A DNA stretch of 64,000 bases from Microbacterium flavum (GTDB lineage: Bacteria; Actinomycetota; Actinomycetes; Actinomycetales; Microbacteriaceae), in assembly GCF_018717645.1 (NCBI RefSeq), contig NZ_JAFLHG010000002.1, positions 291,433 to 355,432 of the forward strand, given 5' to 3'. The position numbers and the translations under genes were made by a program. The first letter of the stretch is position 1. The number at the start of each line of letters is the position of its first letter. The notes beneath the pieces are model-generated. The model was not told where the DNA came from. It saw only the letters and a list, made by a program, of their open reading frames with translations, and made no database searches. Positions 18,593 through 29,575 of the stretch are shown here, piece after piece.

Positions 18593-18614
<22 letters not shown>
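18564..18614 (+). CDS. leuA leader peptide, Leu-rich, 16 codons
   Basis: The reading frame is M-R-F-G-Q-L-L-L-S-C-R-D-E-A-S-I-stop. Three consecutive leucine codons (CTC CTT CTT, 18579-18587), a short length and overlap of its 3' half with the first arm of a strong hairpin are hallmarks of amino-acid attenuation. Stalling at the Leu codons under leucine starvation should mask the 18593-18603 arm and change downstream folding. Leu leader peptides before leuA are known in actinobacteria; this individual peptide is inferred. Confidence 0.7.
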
Positions 18615-20450
<1,836 letters not shown>

Positions 20451-20464
20451 CCCCGCGCCCCGCA

Positions 20465-20539
20465 ACCGCGAGACACGGTTTAAACGCCGAGACACCTGCT
20501 CAGCGCGGGTGTCTCGGCGCGTGGAGCGTGTCTCGCGGT
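20465..20539. repeat. Nested palindromes built on GAGACAC, between convergent genes
   Basis: An outer perfect 13-bp inverted repeat (20465-20477 with 20527-20539) encloses an inner perfect 12-bp one (20485-20496 with 20508-20519). The arms share the core CGAGACAC, so four related copies occur in 75 bp. The inner loop is 11 nt, and the 7-nt gaps are GTTTAAA and CGTGGAG. There is no T-tract. It could be a bidirectional terminator between leuA and the TRIC gene or a dispersed REP-like element. Confidence 0.85.
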
Positions 20540-20575
20540 CAGGTGGGAGGCCGGGCCGGGCCGGGCGCGGTCGGC

Positions 20576-21271
20576 TCAGCCGTCGGAGGGGCGGATGATC
20601 GGGATCGCGCTCGTCTCGATGGCGACCTTCCGGCGATGCAGCGCCCGCTGTTCGGGCAGCGAGATGTCGAAGATCACGGCGAGCAGGCGGATGACCGTCG
20701 TCACCACCACGCACGCGATCGCCGCGACCGCGATCGGTGCGCCCAGGGCAGCGGAACCGGCGAGCACGACGCAGCCGACCCCCGCGGCGACCGCGTAGAG
20801 CGAGCCGACGTGCATGATGGCGACGGGCAGCCCCAGGATGACGTCGCGCAGGATGCCGCCGCCGACCGCCGAGCACACGCCGACGAACACCGCGGGCACG
20901 AACGGCAGGCCGAGGGCGAGCGCCTTCGCGGTGCCGAACGCGCCGAACAGTCCGATCACGACGGCATCCAACGCGACGATCACGGCGTTGAGCCTTCGGA
21001 AGACGCCCGCGAGCAGCATGCCGACCAGCGATGCGCCGACGGCGGTCAGCAGGTACCAGTTGCTCTGGAGGGTCGTCGGCGTGACGTTCAGCAGGAGATC
21101 GCGGATGAGTCCTCCGCCCATGCCCATCACGATCCCGATGAGGGTCACCCCGAGGAGGTCGAGGCGCTGACGCCCGACGAAGCCCGAGGCGAACAGCGCG
21201 CCCTGCACGCCGCCGAGGCCGACGGCGAGGAGGTCCGCCCACAGGGGGATCACGAAGAGAGGCTCGGTCAC
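20576..21271 (-). CDS. TRIC-type cation channel family protein (UPF0126)
   Basis: A 231-residue membrane protein with six to seven helices and two internal repeats, each containing a glycine-rich G-G-G-x-x-R-D motif ([12 protein letters not shown] and [12 protein letters not shown]). This is the signature of prokaryotic TRIC trimeric intracellular cation channels. Among several possible starts, the GTG at 21271 fits best: GACAAT on the minus strand (21278-21283) ends 6 nt upstream. It is divergent from recO and convergent with leuA. Confidence 0.88.
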   Translation of the reverse strand: MTEPLFVIPLWADLLAVGLGGVQGALFASGFVGRQRLDLLGVTLIGIVMGMGGGLIRDLLLNVTPTTLQSNWYLLTAVGASLVGMLLAGVFRRLNAVIVALDAVVIGLFGAFGTAKALALGLPFVPAVFVGVCSAVGGGILRDVILGLPVAIMHVGSLYAVAAGVGCVVLAGSAALGAPIAVAAIACVVVTTVIRLLAVIFDISLPEQRALHRRKVAIETSAIPIIRPSDG

Positions 21272-21380
21272 CACCCCATTGTCCCGGCCCGGGCCCGCCC
21301 GCGCCGCACCGACACCACCGGCGGGACGCGCCGCCGTCCACCTCCGAGCCCACGTCGGAGCCCGCGACGATAATGGAGGG
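21272..21380. promoter_or_regulatory. Divergent promoter region TRIC gene/recO
   Basis: GACAAT on the minus strand (21278-21283) and GATAAT on the plus strand (21369-21374) each end 6 nt before a GTG start, so both genes look leaderless. I see no additional operator in the GC-rich spacer. Confidence 0.5.
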
Positions 21381-22109
21381 GTGCCCACCTACCGCGACGA
21401 AGTCGTGGTCCTGCGTACCCACAAGCTCGGGGAGGCGGACCGCATCGTGACGATGCTCAGCCGTCGTCACGGCAAGGTGCGCGCCGTCGCGAAGGGCGTG
21501 CGGCGCACGTCGTCGCGCTTCGGGGCGCGCCTGGAGCCCTTCATGGTCGCCGACGTGCAGCTCTATCAGGGCCGTACGCTCGACATCGTGCAGCAGGCGG
21601 AATCGCTCGGCGCATACGGCGCGACGATCGTCTCCGACTACGACAGCTACACGGCCGCCCACGCGATGGTCGAGACCGCCGACCGGCTCGGCGAGGCCGA
21701 GGCCACCCCGCAGCAGTACCTGCTTCTCGTGGGGGGCCTGCGGACCCTCTCGCTGCGCAGCCATACGGCGCGGGCCGTGCTCGACTCGTATCTCCTCCGC
21801 GCGATGGCGCTCTCGGGATGGGCGCCCTCGCTCGAGGACTGCGCCCGGTGCGCCGCCCCCGGCCCGCACGACGGTTTCGTGGCCCAGCTCGGCGGGACGG
21901 TGTGCGCCGCGTGCGCACCCGTCGGGTCGGCACGGGTGCGGCCTGAGACGCGCGAGCTCCTGCAGGCGCTCATCGCGGGCGAGTGGGAGACGGTGGATGC
22001 CGCACCCGACGCCACCTCCGCGGCGGCGTCCGGTCTCGTGGCCGCCTACACCCAGTACCACCTGGAGCGCGGCATCCGCTCCCTGTCCCATGTGGAGACC
22101 CTCCGGTGA
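21381..22109 (+). CDS. recO: DNA repair protein RecO
   Basis: A 242-residue recombination mediator that loads RecA with RecR. An N-terminal OB fold ([36 protein letters not shown] split over two strands) precedes a helical C-domain with a zinc site, CARC...CAAC. The GTG at 21381 is chosen because GATAAT ends 6 nt upstream, and GGAGGG abuts the codon too closely to be a ribosome site. The last bases overlap the uppS start (GTGA). Confidence 0.95.
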   Translation: MPTYRDEVVVLRTHKLGEADRIVTMLSRRHGKVRAVAKGVRRTSSRFGARLEPFMVADVQLYQGRTLDIVQQAESLGAYGATIVSDYDSYTAAHAMVETADRLGEAEATPQQYLLLVGGLRTLSLRSHTARAVLDSYLLRAMALSGWAPSLEDCARCAAPGPHDGFVAQLGGTVCAACAPVGSARVRPETRELLQALIAGEWETVDAAPDATSAAASGLVAAYTQYHLERGIRSLSHVETLR

Positions 22110-22909
22110 CGCCCAAGCCCTATACCCACCGCGACGCCGTCCCGTACCGACCGCTGGACTGGACCGGCATCCGCCCGCCTGCCTTCCCGAAGGGGAGCGT
22201 CCCCGGTCACGTGGCGATCGTCATGGACGGCAACGGGAGGTGGGCGAATCGACGCGGGCTGACGCGCGTCGAAGGCCACCGCGCGGGGGAGGAGGTCCTC
22301 CTCGACGTCGTCGCCGGCGCGATCCAGGCGGGGGTGCGCCACCTGAGCGTGTACGCCTTCTCGACCGAGAACTGGACGCGCTCGCCCGACGAGGTGCGCT
22401 TCCTCATGGGGTACAACCGTGATGTCCTGCACCGCCGTCGCGACCAGCTCAACGAATGGGGGGTGCGCATCCGCTGGGCCGGGCGGAAGCCCCGGCTCTG
22501 GGGATCGGTCATCACCGAGCTGCAGTACGCCGAGGAGCTCACGCGACGCAACGACACCCTCACCCTCACGATGTGCATCAACTACGGCGGCCGGCACGAG
22601 ATCATCGACGCGATGCGCGCTCTCGGCACCGAGATCGCCGCAGGCCGGATGAAGCCCTCCGCGATCACCGAGAAGACCCTCCGGCGCCACCTGTACGTTC
22701 CCGACATGCCCGACGTCGACCTGTTCCTGCGATCGAGCGGCGAGCAGCGCACGTCCAACTTCCTCCTCTGGGAGTCGGCGTACGCGGAGATGGTCTTCCT
22801 CGACACGCTCTGGCCGGACTTCTCCCGCACGGACCTCTGGCATGCGATCGAGCTGTACCTCAGCCGGAGCCGCCGCTTCGGCGGGGCCGTGGACGCCCCG
22901 ACCGCCTGA
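22106..22909 (+). CDS. uppS: Polyprenyl diphosphate synthase (UppS family, cis-prenyltransferase)
   Basis: A 267-residue cis-prenyltransferase that makes the polyprenyl-PP carrier for peptidoglycan and wall glycan assembly. Motifs: [15 protein letters not shown] (catalytic Asp), the [10 protein letters not shown] region and [21 protein letters not shown] near the C-terminus. Its GTG start overlaps the recO stop by 4 bp; recO-uppS pairing is widespread in actinobacteria. No terminator is obvious in the 94 bp before the DsbA-like gene. Confidence 0.96.
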   Translation: MTPKPYTHRDAVPYRPLDWTGIRPPAFPKGSVPGHVAIVMDGNGRWANRRGLTRVEGHRAGEEVLLDVVAGAIQAGVRHLSVYAFSTENWTRSPDEVRFLMGYNRDVLHRRRDQLNEWGVRIRWAGRKPRLWGSVITELQYAEELTRRNDTLTLTMCINYGGRHEIIDAMRALGTEIAAGRMKPSAITEKTLRRHLYVPDMPDVDLFLRSSGEQRTSNFLLWESAYAEMVFLDTLWPDFSRTDLWHAIELYLSRSRRFGGAVDAPTA

Positions 22910-23003
22910 CCCCTCGAGGTCGTCCGACCCGCCAGAGGCGGCGCGGCTCGAGTGGTCATGCCCCGGCGGGAATAGACGGCGCGCGCCGTCGTTCTCCTCT
23001 GGT

Positions 23004-23666
23004 GTGACGGACAAGATCAGAATCGACGTGTGGAGCGATATCGCCTGCCCGTGGTGCTACATCGGCAAGCGCAACCTCGAGACCGGTCTGCGGGTCGCCG
23101 CCGATGACGAGGACGCCCCTCAGGTGGAGATCACCTATCACTCGTTCGAACTCTCTCCCGACACCCCGGTCGACTTCGACGGTGACGAGCTGGACTTCCT
23201 CTCCGGACACAAGGGGATGCCACGCGAGAAGGTGGAGGAGATGCTGGGCAACGTCACTCGGGTCGCCGCCGACGCGGGGCTGGACTACCGCTTCGACCTC
23301 CTCCAGCACACGAACACCGTCAAAGCCCATGAGCTCCTGCACTTCGCGAAGGCGGAGGGTGCGCAGCACGCGATGGAGGAGCGCCTCATGGCCGCCTACT
23401 TCACCGAGGGTCGGCACGTCGGCCGCGTCGATGACCTGGTCGAGCTGGCGGTGGAGGTCGGGCTCGACGGCGACGCCGTCCGTGAGGCGCTCGAGTCGGA
23501 GCGCCACCTCCCCGACGTCCGCGCCGACCAGGCGCAGGCGCAGGCGTACGGCATCCAGGGTGTGCCGTTCTTCGTGATCGACGGCACGTACGGGGTCAGC
23601 GGTGCGCAGCCGCCTGAGGCGTTCGCTCAGATCGCGCGGCAGGTGTGGGCCGAGAAGACCGCCTGA
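23004..23666 (+). CDS. DsbA family oxidoreductase (FrnE-like)
   Basis: A 220-residue thioredoxin-fold protein with a CPWC redox motif at residues 15-18 (DVWSDIACPWCYIGK) and a helical insertion, followed by GVPFFVIDGTYGVSGAQP with the cis-proline. There is no signal peptide, so it works in the cytoplasm, as FrnE/polyketide-type DsbA homologues do. The GTG at 23004 is chosen because the conserved domain begins immediately after it. It converges with glutathione peroxidase with a 21-bp gap. Confidence 0.9.
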   Translation: MTDKIRIDVWSDIACPWCYIGKRNLETGLRVAADDEDAPQVEITYHSFELSPDTPVDFDGDELDFLSGHKGMPREKVEEMLGNVTRVAADAGLDYRFDLLQHTNTVKAHELLHFAKAEGAQHAMEERLMAAYFTEGRHVGRVDDLVELAVEVGLDGDAVREALESERHLPDVRADQAQAQAYGIQGVPFFVIDGTYGVSGAQPPEAFAQIARQVWAEKTA

Positions 23667-23687
23667 GCGGTCACCGCACCAGACGGA

Positions 23688-24191
23688 TCAGGCGGGGAGG
23701 CTCGCCTCGATCGCCGCGATGACCTCCGGGGCGTCGGGCTTCGTCTGCGGGCGGAAGCGGTGGACGGCGCCGCCGGGCGTCACGAGGAACTTCTCGAAAT
23801 TCCACATGACCGGGCCCTTCGCGCCTTCCGCGTTGCGCGCCTTCTTCAGGGCTTTGTAGAGAGGCGCGGCGTTCGAGCCGTTCACCTTCACCTTCTGCGC
23901 GATGGGGAAGGTCACGCCGTAGGTCGTCGCGCAGTACTCGAGGATCTCGTCCATCGAGCCCGGCTCCTGCCCCATGAACTGATTGCACGGGAACCCGATG
24001 ACCTGAAGCCCGCGCTCGCCGTACGTCTTCTGAAGCTCTTCGAGCTGCTCGTACTGCGGCGTGAGGCCGCAGCGCGATGCCACGTTGACGATGAGGAGCG
24101 CCCGGTCGCCGAACTCCGACAGCGTCCGCTCGCCCCCGTCGGCGTCGGTGTAGGTGATGTCGCGGATGTCCACAGTCGTCGTCTCGGCCAT
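23688..24191 (-). CDS. Glutathione peroxidase family protein (Cys type)
   Basis: A 167-residue thiol peroxidase. Conserved blocks are NVASRCGLTPQYEQL (peroxidatic Cys where animal enzymes have selenocysteine), GFPCNQFMGQEPG and WNFEKFLV. It probably uses thioredoxin, since actinobacteria lack glutathione. ATG at 24191 is preferred over a GTG at 24200, because TATCGT (24199-24204 on the minus strand) covers the GTG and ends 7 nt before the ATG. Confidence 0.95.
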   Translation of the reverse strand: MAETTTVDIRDITYTDADGGERTLSEFGDRALLIVNVASRCGLTPQYEQLEELQKTYGERGLQVIGFPCNQFMGQEPGSMDEILEYCATTYGVTFPIAQKVKVNGSNAAPLYKALKKARNAEGAKGPVMWNFEKFLVTPGGAVHRFRPQTKPDAPEVIAAIEASLPA

Positions 24192-24253
24192 ACCGTCCAC
24201 GATAGGCCTGCCGGGGGCGCCCGTGCGGGCTCGCGTCTGGGAGAATGGACAGG
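24192..24253. promoter_or_regulatory. Divergent promoter region gpx/dusB
   Basis: Only 62 bp separate the two start codons. TATCGT (minus, 24199-24204) and GAGAAT (plus, 24241-24246) each end 7 nt before an ATG, implying back-to-back leaderless promoters. Confidence 0.5.
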
Positions 24254-25411
24254 ATGTCGACCGCCACCACCACCGCCGTCGCCCCGTTGCGCATCGGGCC
24301 GATCACGCTTGACGCGCCCGTCGTGCTCGCGCCCATGGCGGGCATCACGAACACGGCGTTCCGGCGCCTGTGCCGCGAGTACGGCGCGGGGCTGTACGTG
24401 AGCGAGATGATCACGACGCGCGCGCTCGTCGAGCGGAACGCGACGACGATGCGGCTCATCACGCACCACGAGTCGGAGACCCCCCGCTCCATCCAGCTCT
24501 ACGGCGTCGATCCCGCCACCACAGAGGCGGCCGTGCGCCTGCTCGTCGAGGAGGATCGGGCCGATCACATCGACCTGAACTTCGGCTGCCCCGTGCCGAA
24601 GGTGACCCGCAAGGGGGGCGGAGCGGCCCTCCCGTGGAAGACCGAGCTGTTCCGGGAGATCGTCACGCGCGCGGCGCGCGCCGCCGGCGACGTTCCGCTC
24701 ACGGTCAAGATGCGCAAGGGCATCGACTCCGACCACCTCACGTTCCTCGATGCGGGCCGGATCGCCGAGGACGCCGGGGTCGCCGCCGTGGCCCTCCACG
24801 CCCGCACCGCCGCCGAGTTCTACTCGGGTCAGGCGGACTGGAGCGCGATCGCGCAGCTGAAGCAGGCCGTGACGAGCATCCCGGTGCTGGGCAACGGCGA
24901 CATCTGGTCGGCGGAGGACGCCGTGCGCATGATGGCCGAGACCGGGTGCGACGGCGTCGTGGTGGGCCGCGGGTGCCTCGGTCGGCCCTGGCTGTTCGGC
25001 GATCTCGCCGCGGCATTCGGCGCGCCGGGCATCCGGCCCGACGCCACGCTGGGCTATGTCGCCGCGGCGTTCCGCCGCCACGCGGAGCTCCTCGTCGAGT
25101 TCTTCGAGGACGAGGGCCGTGGATGCCGCGACATCCGCAAGCACGTCGCGTGGTACTTCAAGGGGTATCCGGTGGGCGGAGAGCTCCGGGCCGCGCTCGC
25201 GACCGCGTCCTCGCTCGCCGAGATCGACGAGCTCGTCGCGACGATGGATCTGGACGCGCCCTACCCGGGTGCGGCCGCCGAGGGCCAGCGCGGCCGAGCC
25301 GGAACCCCGAAGCGTCCGGCGCTCCCCGACGGCTGGCTGACGACGCGGGAGATGTCCGGAGAGGCATCCCGCACCCTCGCCGACGCCGAACTGGACACCA
25401 GTGGCGGGTGA
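24254..25411 (+). CDS. dusB: tRNA dihydrouridine synthase DusB
   Basis: A 385-residue FMN enzyme reducing specific uridines of the tRNA D-loop. TIM-barrel motifs: LAPMAGITNTAFRRLC at the N-terminus, NFGCPVPKVTRKGGGAALP with the catalytic Cys, and GRGCLGRPWLF. The ATG at 24254 is chosen over one at 24245, which lies at the edge of the -10 hexamer GAGAAT. The 3' end overlaps the dgt start by 11 bp. Confidence 0.96.
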   Translation: MSTATTTAVAPLRIGPITLDAPVVLAPMAGITNTAFRRLCREYGAGLYVSEMITTRALVERNATTMRLITHHESETPRSIQLYGVDPATTEAAVRLLVEEDRADHIDLNFGCPVPKVTRKGGGAALPWKTELFREIVTRAARAAGDVPLTVKMRKGIDSDHLTFLDAGRIAEDAGVAAVALHARTAAEFYSGQADWSAIAQLKQAVTSIPVLGNGDIWSAEDAVRMMAETGCDGVVVGRGCLGRPWLFGDLAAAFGAPGIRPDATLGYVAAAFRRHAELLVEFFEDEGRGCRDIRKHVAWYFKGYPVGGELRAALATASSLAEIDELVATMDLDAPYPGAAAEGQRGRAGTPKRPALPDGWLTTREMSGEASRTLADAELDTSGG

Positions 25412-26789
25412 GGGCGGCGGCCTCGGCGCGCTCCGCGGTCGCCCTGCCGGATACGACGACCACGACGCCGAGCGCTTCCTCGCCGAGACGCACCGCTCGC
25501 AGCGCGACAGTTTCGCCCGCGACCGTGCGCGGGTGCTGCACTCCGCGGCGCTGCGCCGTCTGGCCGCGAAGACGCAGGTCCTGAGCCCGGCCAGCCCCGC
25601 GGATTTCGCGCGGAATCGTCTCACGCACTCGCTCGAGGTCGCGCAGGTGGGCCGGGAGCTCGCCGTCGCACTCGAGCTCTCGCCCGACGTCGTGGACACG
25701 GCGTGCCTGAGCCATGACCTCGGGCATCCGCCGTTCGGCCACAATGGCGAGCGGGCCCTGAACGAGTGGGCCTCCGACATCGGCGGGTTCGAGGGAAACG
25801 CGCAGTCGTTGCGGATCCTGTCCCGGCTCGAGCCGAAGGTGCTCGACGCCGCCGGACGCTCGATCGGCCTCAACCTCACGCGGGCGAGTCTGGATGCAAC
25901 GTGCAAGTATCCGTGGACGGTGGATCATGCCGTGCCCGATCCGGGCGGGCGCGACAAGTTCGGCGTGTACCCGGAGGACGAGGACCTCTTCCTGTGGATG
26001 CGGGAGGGCGCTCCGGGGCGTCTGCGCTGCATCGAGGCGGAGGTCATGGACCTCTCCGACGACATCGCCTACTCGGTGCACGACTTCGAGGACGCCGTCC
26101 TCAACGGGTATCTCGACCCCGCCCGCCTCGCCGACCCGCGCGAGCGGGAGGCGCTGCTCACGGCCATCCAGACCTGGGTCGGCTACGGCTTCGCGCGCGA
26201 CGAGCTCGAGGACGCGCTGTACCGCCTCATGCGACTGCCGGAGTGGCTGTCCGGCTTCTCGGCCGGCCGCGCCGACGTCGCCCGGCTGAAGAACCTCACC
26301 TCCGACCTGATCGGGCGCTTCGCGCGGGCGGCGACGACCGCGACGCGGGAGCACTACCCGGCGCCCAGCCTCGCCCGCTACCGCGGTCGCGTCGTCGTCC
26401 CGCGTGTGGTGGAGGCGGAGATGGCGGTGCTCAAGGGCATCATCGGCGCCTTCGTCGTCTCGATCGACGGCCGCAAGGGGCTCTACAAGGAGCAGCGCCG
26501 CGTTCTGAAACGACTCGCGACCGCGCTGTGGGAGCGCCCCGAGAATCTGGACCGCCAGCACAGCGAGGATTTCCGCGTCGCGGTGACGGATGAGGCGCGC
26601 AAGCGCGCCGTCGTCGACCAGGTCGCGAGCCTCACCGACCGCTTCGCGATCGAATGGCACGCCCGACTGATCGGCCCGGTGGATCTCCGGGAGCTCGGCC
26701 TGCGCTCGGGCGATGATCGCGCGACCGTGCACGCCGGGTTCGCCCTGCCCGAGCCGATTTCGGGCCTGTGGCCGGGGGAGAGCTCATGA
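25401..26789 (+). CDS. dgt: Deoxyguanosinetriphosphate triphosphohydrolase
   Basis: A 462-residue HD-domain dNTPase that releases tripolyphosphate from dGTP. The HD metal motif is visible as RLTHSLEVAQVG and CLSHDLGHPPFGHNGE, with the later D in DLSDDIAYSVHDFED. The GTG start is inside the end of dusB. Its stop overlaps a seven-residue mini-ORF that in turn touches dnaG, placing dNTP control beside the replication primase. Confidence 0.95.
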   Translation: MAGEGGGLGALRGRPAGYDDHDAERFLAETHRSQRDSFARDRARVLHSAALRRLAAKTQVLSPASPADFARNRLTHSLEVAQVGRELAVALELSPDVVDTACLSHDLGHPPFGHNGERALNEWASDIGGFEGNAQSLRILSRLEPKVLDAAGRSIGLNLTRASLDATCKYPWTVDHAVPDPGGRDKFGVYPEDEDLFLWMREGAPGRLRCIEAEVMDLSDDIAYSVHDFEDAVLNGYLDPARLADPREREALLTAIQTWVGYGFARDELEDALYRLMRLPEWLSGFSAGRADVARLKNLTSDLIGRFARAATTATREHYPAPSLARYRGRVVVPRVVEAEMAVLKGIIGAFVVSIDGRKGLYKEQRRVLKRLATALWERPENLDRQHSEDFRVAVTDEARKRAVVDQVASLTDRFAIEWHARLIGPVDLRELGLRSGDDRATVHAGFALPEPISGLWPGESS

Positions 26790-26809
26790 CCGCGGACGCG
26801 GGCCGCTGA
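26786..26809 (+). other. Seven-codon mini-ORF bridging dgt and dnaG
   Basis: ATG at 26786 overlaps the dgt stop (ATGA). Seven codons later (M-T-A-D-A-G-R) the TGA overlaps the dnaG ATG (TGATG). A GGGGGAG site precedes it inside dgt. It may carry ribosomes from dgt to dnaG by stop-restart; a stable peptide product is unlikely. Confidence 0.4.
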
Positions 26810-28686
26810 TGGCACGGATCGCGCAGGCCGACGTCGAAGAGGTCAAAGCGCGCACGAACATCGCCGACATCGTCGGGGAGCGCGTCGCGCTGAAATCGGC
26901 GGGCGTCGGGTCGCTCAAGGGGCTCTGCCCCTTCCACGACGAGCGCAGTCCCAGCTTCCACGTGCGCCCACAGGTCGGCTACTACCACTGCTTCGGCTGC
27001 GGAGAGTCGGGCGATGTCTACTCCTTCCTGCGGGCGATGGACCACCTGTCCTTCACCGAGGCCGTCGAGCGCCTCGCCGCGCGCATCGGCTACACGCTGC
27101 ACTACGAGGACGGGGGAGCGGCGCCTGAGACGAGCGGCCGCACGCGGCTCTATCAAGCGAACACCGCCGCCGCCGAGTGGTTCCGCGGGCAGCTCGCGAC
27201 CGGCGAGGCGGATGCTGCGCGCCGCTTCCTCGGGGAGCGCGGTTTCGATGCCGGCGCCGCCGCGCATTTCGGGGTCGGTTATGCCCCGAAGGGATGGAAC
27301 GGCGCTCGCGATGCGCTGCATGCGCAGGGATTCACGGACGAGGAGCTGCTGGCGGCCGGCATCCTCTCGCAGGGACAGCGCGGCGTCTACGACCGGTTCC
27401 GCGGACGGGTGATCTGGCCCATCCGGGACATCACCGGTCAGACGATCGGCTTCGGCGCGCGACGCCTGTACGAGGACGACCAGGGCCCGAAGTACCTGAA
27501 CACCCCCGAGACGCCGATCTACAAGAAGGCGCAGGTGCTCTACGGCCTGGACCTCGCGAAGAAGGAGGTCTCCCGCTCGCACCGTGTCGTCGTCGTCGAG
27601 GGGTACACCGACGTGATGGCGTGCCATCTCGCCGGCGTGACCAGCGCGATCGCCACCTGCGGGACGGCGTTCGGCTCGGAGCACATGCGCGTCGTCGGTC
27701 GTATCGTCGGCACGGATGCCTCGGGTGAGGTCGTGTTCACCTTCGACCCCGACGCCGCCGGGCAGAAGGCCGCAGTCCGGGCGTTCGCCGAGGCGCGCAC
27801 CTCCACGCTGCAGAGCTATGTCGCCGTCGGCCCGGAGGGCCTCGACCCGTGCGACCTCCGGCTGAACCGCGGCGACGGCGCGGTCCGCGCGATGATCGAC
27901 ACCAAGTCTCCGCTGTTCGAGTTCGTCATCGATCAGCGGATCGCCGGCCACGACCTCGCCTCGGTCGAGGGGCGGGTGGCCGCCTTGGGCTCCGCCGCGC
28001 CGATCGTGGCGGAGATCAAGGACAGCGGCATCCGCGGCAGGTACGAGCACGTCCTCGCGCGCCGGCTCGGCGAGGACCTGCGCGACGTGCACCGGGCGGT
28101 CCTGCGAGCCGCGCGGCGCGAGTCCGAGGGGTCGGAGCGCCCCGATGCGCGCGGGCCCGCGGCCCCGGCATCCGGGGCGGCCGCGATGACGACGGACCAG
28201 CCTGCGACGATCGCCCGGGCGACGATCGCCTCGCTGCCGCGGACGTCGGACGCGGCGCTGGAACGCGACGCGCTGATGGGCATCCTGCAGTACGGTCACC
28301 TCGTCGAGGCGGCGGAGATCGACGCCGCCCTGGCGATCCCGATGACCGTGCCCGCTCTCGACGTCGTGCGGCAGTCGATCCTCGCTCAGCCCGACCGCAC
28401 GCGGATCGGGTGGGCCGTCGCCGCCGCCGAGTCCGTCCGAGAACCGCTGCGCTCGCTCGCCGTGGAACTCCTGACGGCGAGCTTCCCCGCTCTGACCGAA
28501 CTCGAGGCTCAGCTGTCCACCCGCTCGCTCGCCCGGACCCTCCGTATCCGCGCGATCGACCGGGAGAAGGTGGCGCTGCTCGGCGCGATCCAGCGTGTCC
28601 CCGCAGAGTCCGAGGAGGGACGCGCCGTCCGACTGAGTCTCCGCGATCTCGATGCGCGTCGGAGGGGTCTGACCGAGGGGTCATGA
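26809..28686 (+). CDS. dnaG: DNA primase DnaG
   Basis: A 625-residue primase. It has an N-terminal zinc-binding domain CPFH...CFGC (residues about 40-64), the RNA-polymerase core with Toprim motif VVVVEGYTDVMA and FDPDAAGQKAA, and a C-terminal helicase-binding region. It lays RNA primers at the fork together with DnaB. I chose the ATG at 26809, just before the conserved ADVEEVKARTNIADIVGERV; no strong Shine-Dalgarno precedes it, consistent with translational coupling to the upstream mini-ORF. Confidence 0.97.
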   Translation: MARIAQADVEEVKARTNIADIVGERVALKSAGVGSLKGLCPFHDERSPSFHVRPQVGYYHCFGCGESGDVYSFLRAMDHLSFTEAVERLAARIGYTLHYEDGGAAPETSGRTRLYQANTAAAEWFRGQLATGEADAARRFLGERGFDAGAAAHFGVGYAPKGWNGARDALHAQGFTDEELLAAGILSQGQRGVYDRFRGRVIWPIRDITGQTIGFGARRLYEDDQGPKYLNTPETPIYKKAQVLYGLDLAKKEVSRSHRVVVVEGYTDVMACHLAGVTSAIATCGTAFGSEHMRVVGRIVGTDASGEVVFTFDPDAAGQKAAVRAFAEARTSTLQSYVAVGPEGLDPCDLRLNRGDGAVRAMIDTKSPLFEFVIDQRIAGHDLASVEGRVAALGSAAPIVAEIKDSGIRGRYEHVLARRLGEDLRDVHRAVLRAARRESEGSERPDARGPAAPASGAAAMTTDQPATIARATIASLPRTSDAALERDALMGILQYGHLVEAAEIDAALAIPMTVPALDVVRQSILAQPDRTRIGWAVAAAESVREPLRSLAVELLTASFPALTELEAQLSTRSLARTLRIRAIDREKVALLGAIQRVPAESEEGRAVRLSLRDLDARRRGLTEGS

Positions 28687-28741
28687 CCGCGCGGCGGCGG
28701 CCGCGGTGGCGCCGCACGGGTGAACGAGGCAGGATGATCGC

Positions 28742-29506
28742 ATGCACCGACGCCTCCCGTCCGACATCGCCGTGCAGTGCGACGACCTGTCCGTCGCCCG
28801 CGGCGGGGTGCGGGTCGCGGAGGGGATCTCCTTCCGTCTCGCCCCCGGCGGGGCCTTCGCCCTCATGGGTCCCACCGGCTCGGGGAAGTCGAGTCTGGCC
28901 GCGGTGATCGCCGGTGACGCCGACCCCTCCCTGTCGATCGTCGGCGGCGTCGGGTTCGTGGACGGCATCCCGATGCGCAAGGGCGGCCGCCCGCTGCGTG
29001 TCCGCTCGTATCTGACCGGATATCTCGCCCAGGGGGCGGGCGCAGCCCTCGCCGCGCGGCTGACCGTCGCGGAGCTGATCGGCGAACCCGTCACGTCGCG
29101 AGACCGCCGGGTCAACCAGCGCGCGCTGTCGTACCGGATCGCGGGACTCCTCGACGAGCTGCAGCTGCCGCTCGGATCAGCCTCGAAGTACCCCTACGAG
29201 CTGAGTTCGGGGATGCGGCAGCGCGTCGCGCTGGCTCGAGCGCTCGTGCTGGAGCCCCGGGTCTTCGTGGGCGACGACCCCTACGCGAACCTCGACCCCG
29301 AGGTGCGCGTGGCCTCACGGGATGCGCTTCTGCGCCGCCGCGATGAGGAGCGCATGGCCATCGTCGTCGTCACCAACGACGCGCAGACCGTCCGAGAGCT
29401 CGACGCCGATGTGCTCGTGCTGCGCGGCGGGCACCCGGTCGGCTACGGCCACGGGACGGGCGATGTGTTGTGGACCCCGGACGAGGAGACCCGCCTGGTC
29501 TCCTAG
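28742..29506 (+). CDS. Orphan ABC-type ATPase with altered catalytic motifs
   Basis: A 254-residue single ATP-binding cassette, closest in layout to oligopeptide/nickel (DppF-like) subunits. Walker A is GPTGSGKSS (43-51). The signature reads LSSGMRQR instead of LSGGQ. Walker B is VFVGDDPYANLD, where the catalytic Glu is Asp, and the switch histidine position reads VTNDAQ (Asn for His). No permease or binding protein gene adjoins it. It may be a slow ATPase or regulatory cassette. CAGGAT ends 6 nt before the ATG, suggesting a leaderless start. Confidence 0.8.
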   Translation: MHRRLPSDIAVQCDDLSVARGGVRVAEGISFRLAPGGAFALMGPTGSGKSSLAAVIAGDADPSLSIVGGVGFVDGIPMRKGGRPLRVRSYLTGYLAQGAGAALAARLTVAELIGEPVTSRDRRVNQRALSYRIAGLLDELQLPLGSASKYPYELSSGMRQRVALARALVLEPRVFVGDDPYANLDPEVRVASRDALLRRRDEERMAIVVVTNDAQTVRELDADVLVLRGGHPVGYGHGTGDVLWTPDEETRLVS

Positions 29507-29540
29507 CGCCCTCGCGTCGCGAGCACCCCTTCGGCTTTGC

Positions 29541-29546
29541 TAATAT
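29541..29546 (+). promoter_or_regulatory. -10 hexamer TAATAT of tRNA-Asn
   Basis: A near-consensus TAATAT lies 29 bp upstream of the tRNA 5' end, in a locally AT-rich patch. A good -35 is not evident. Confidence 0.65.
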
Positions 29547-29575
29547 GGACGGGTTGCCTGCTCGCAGGTGACTGA

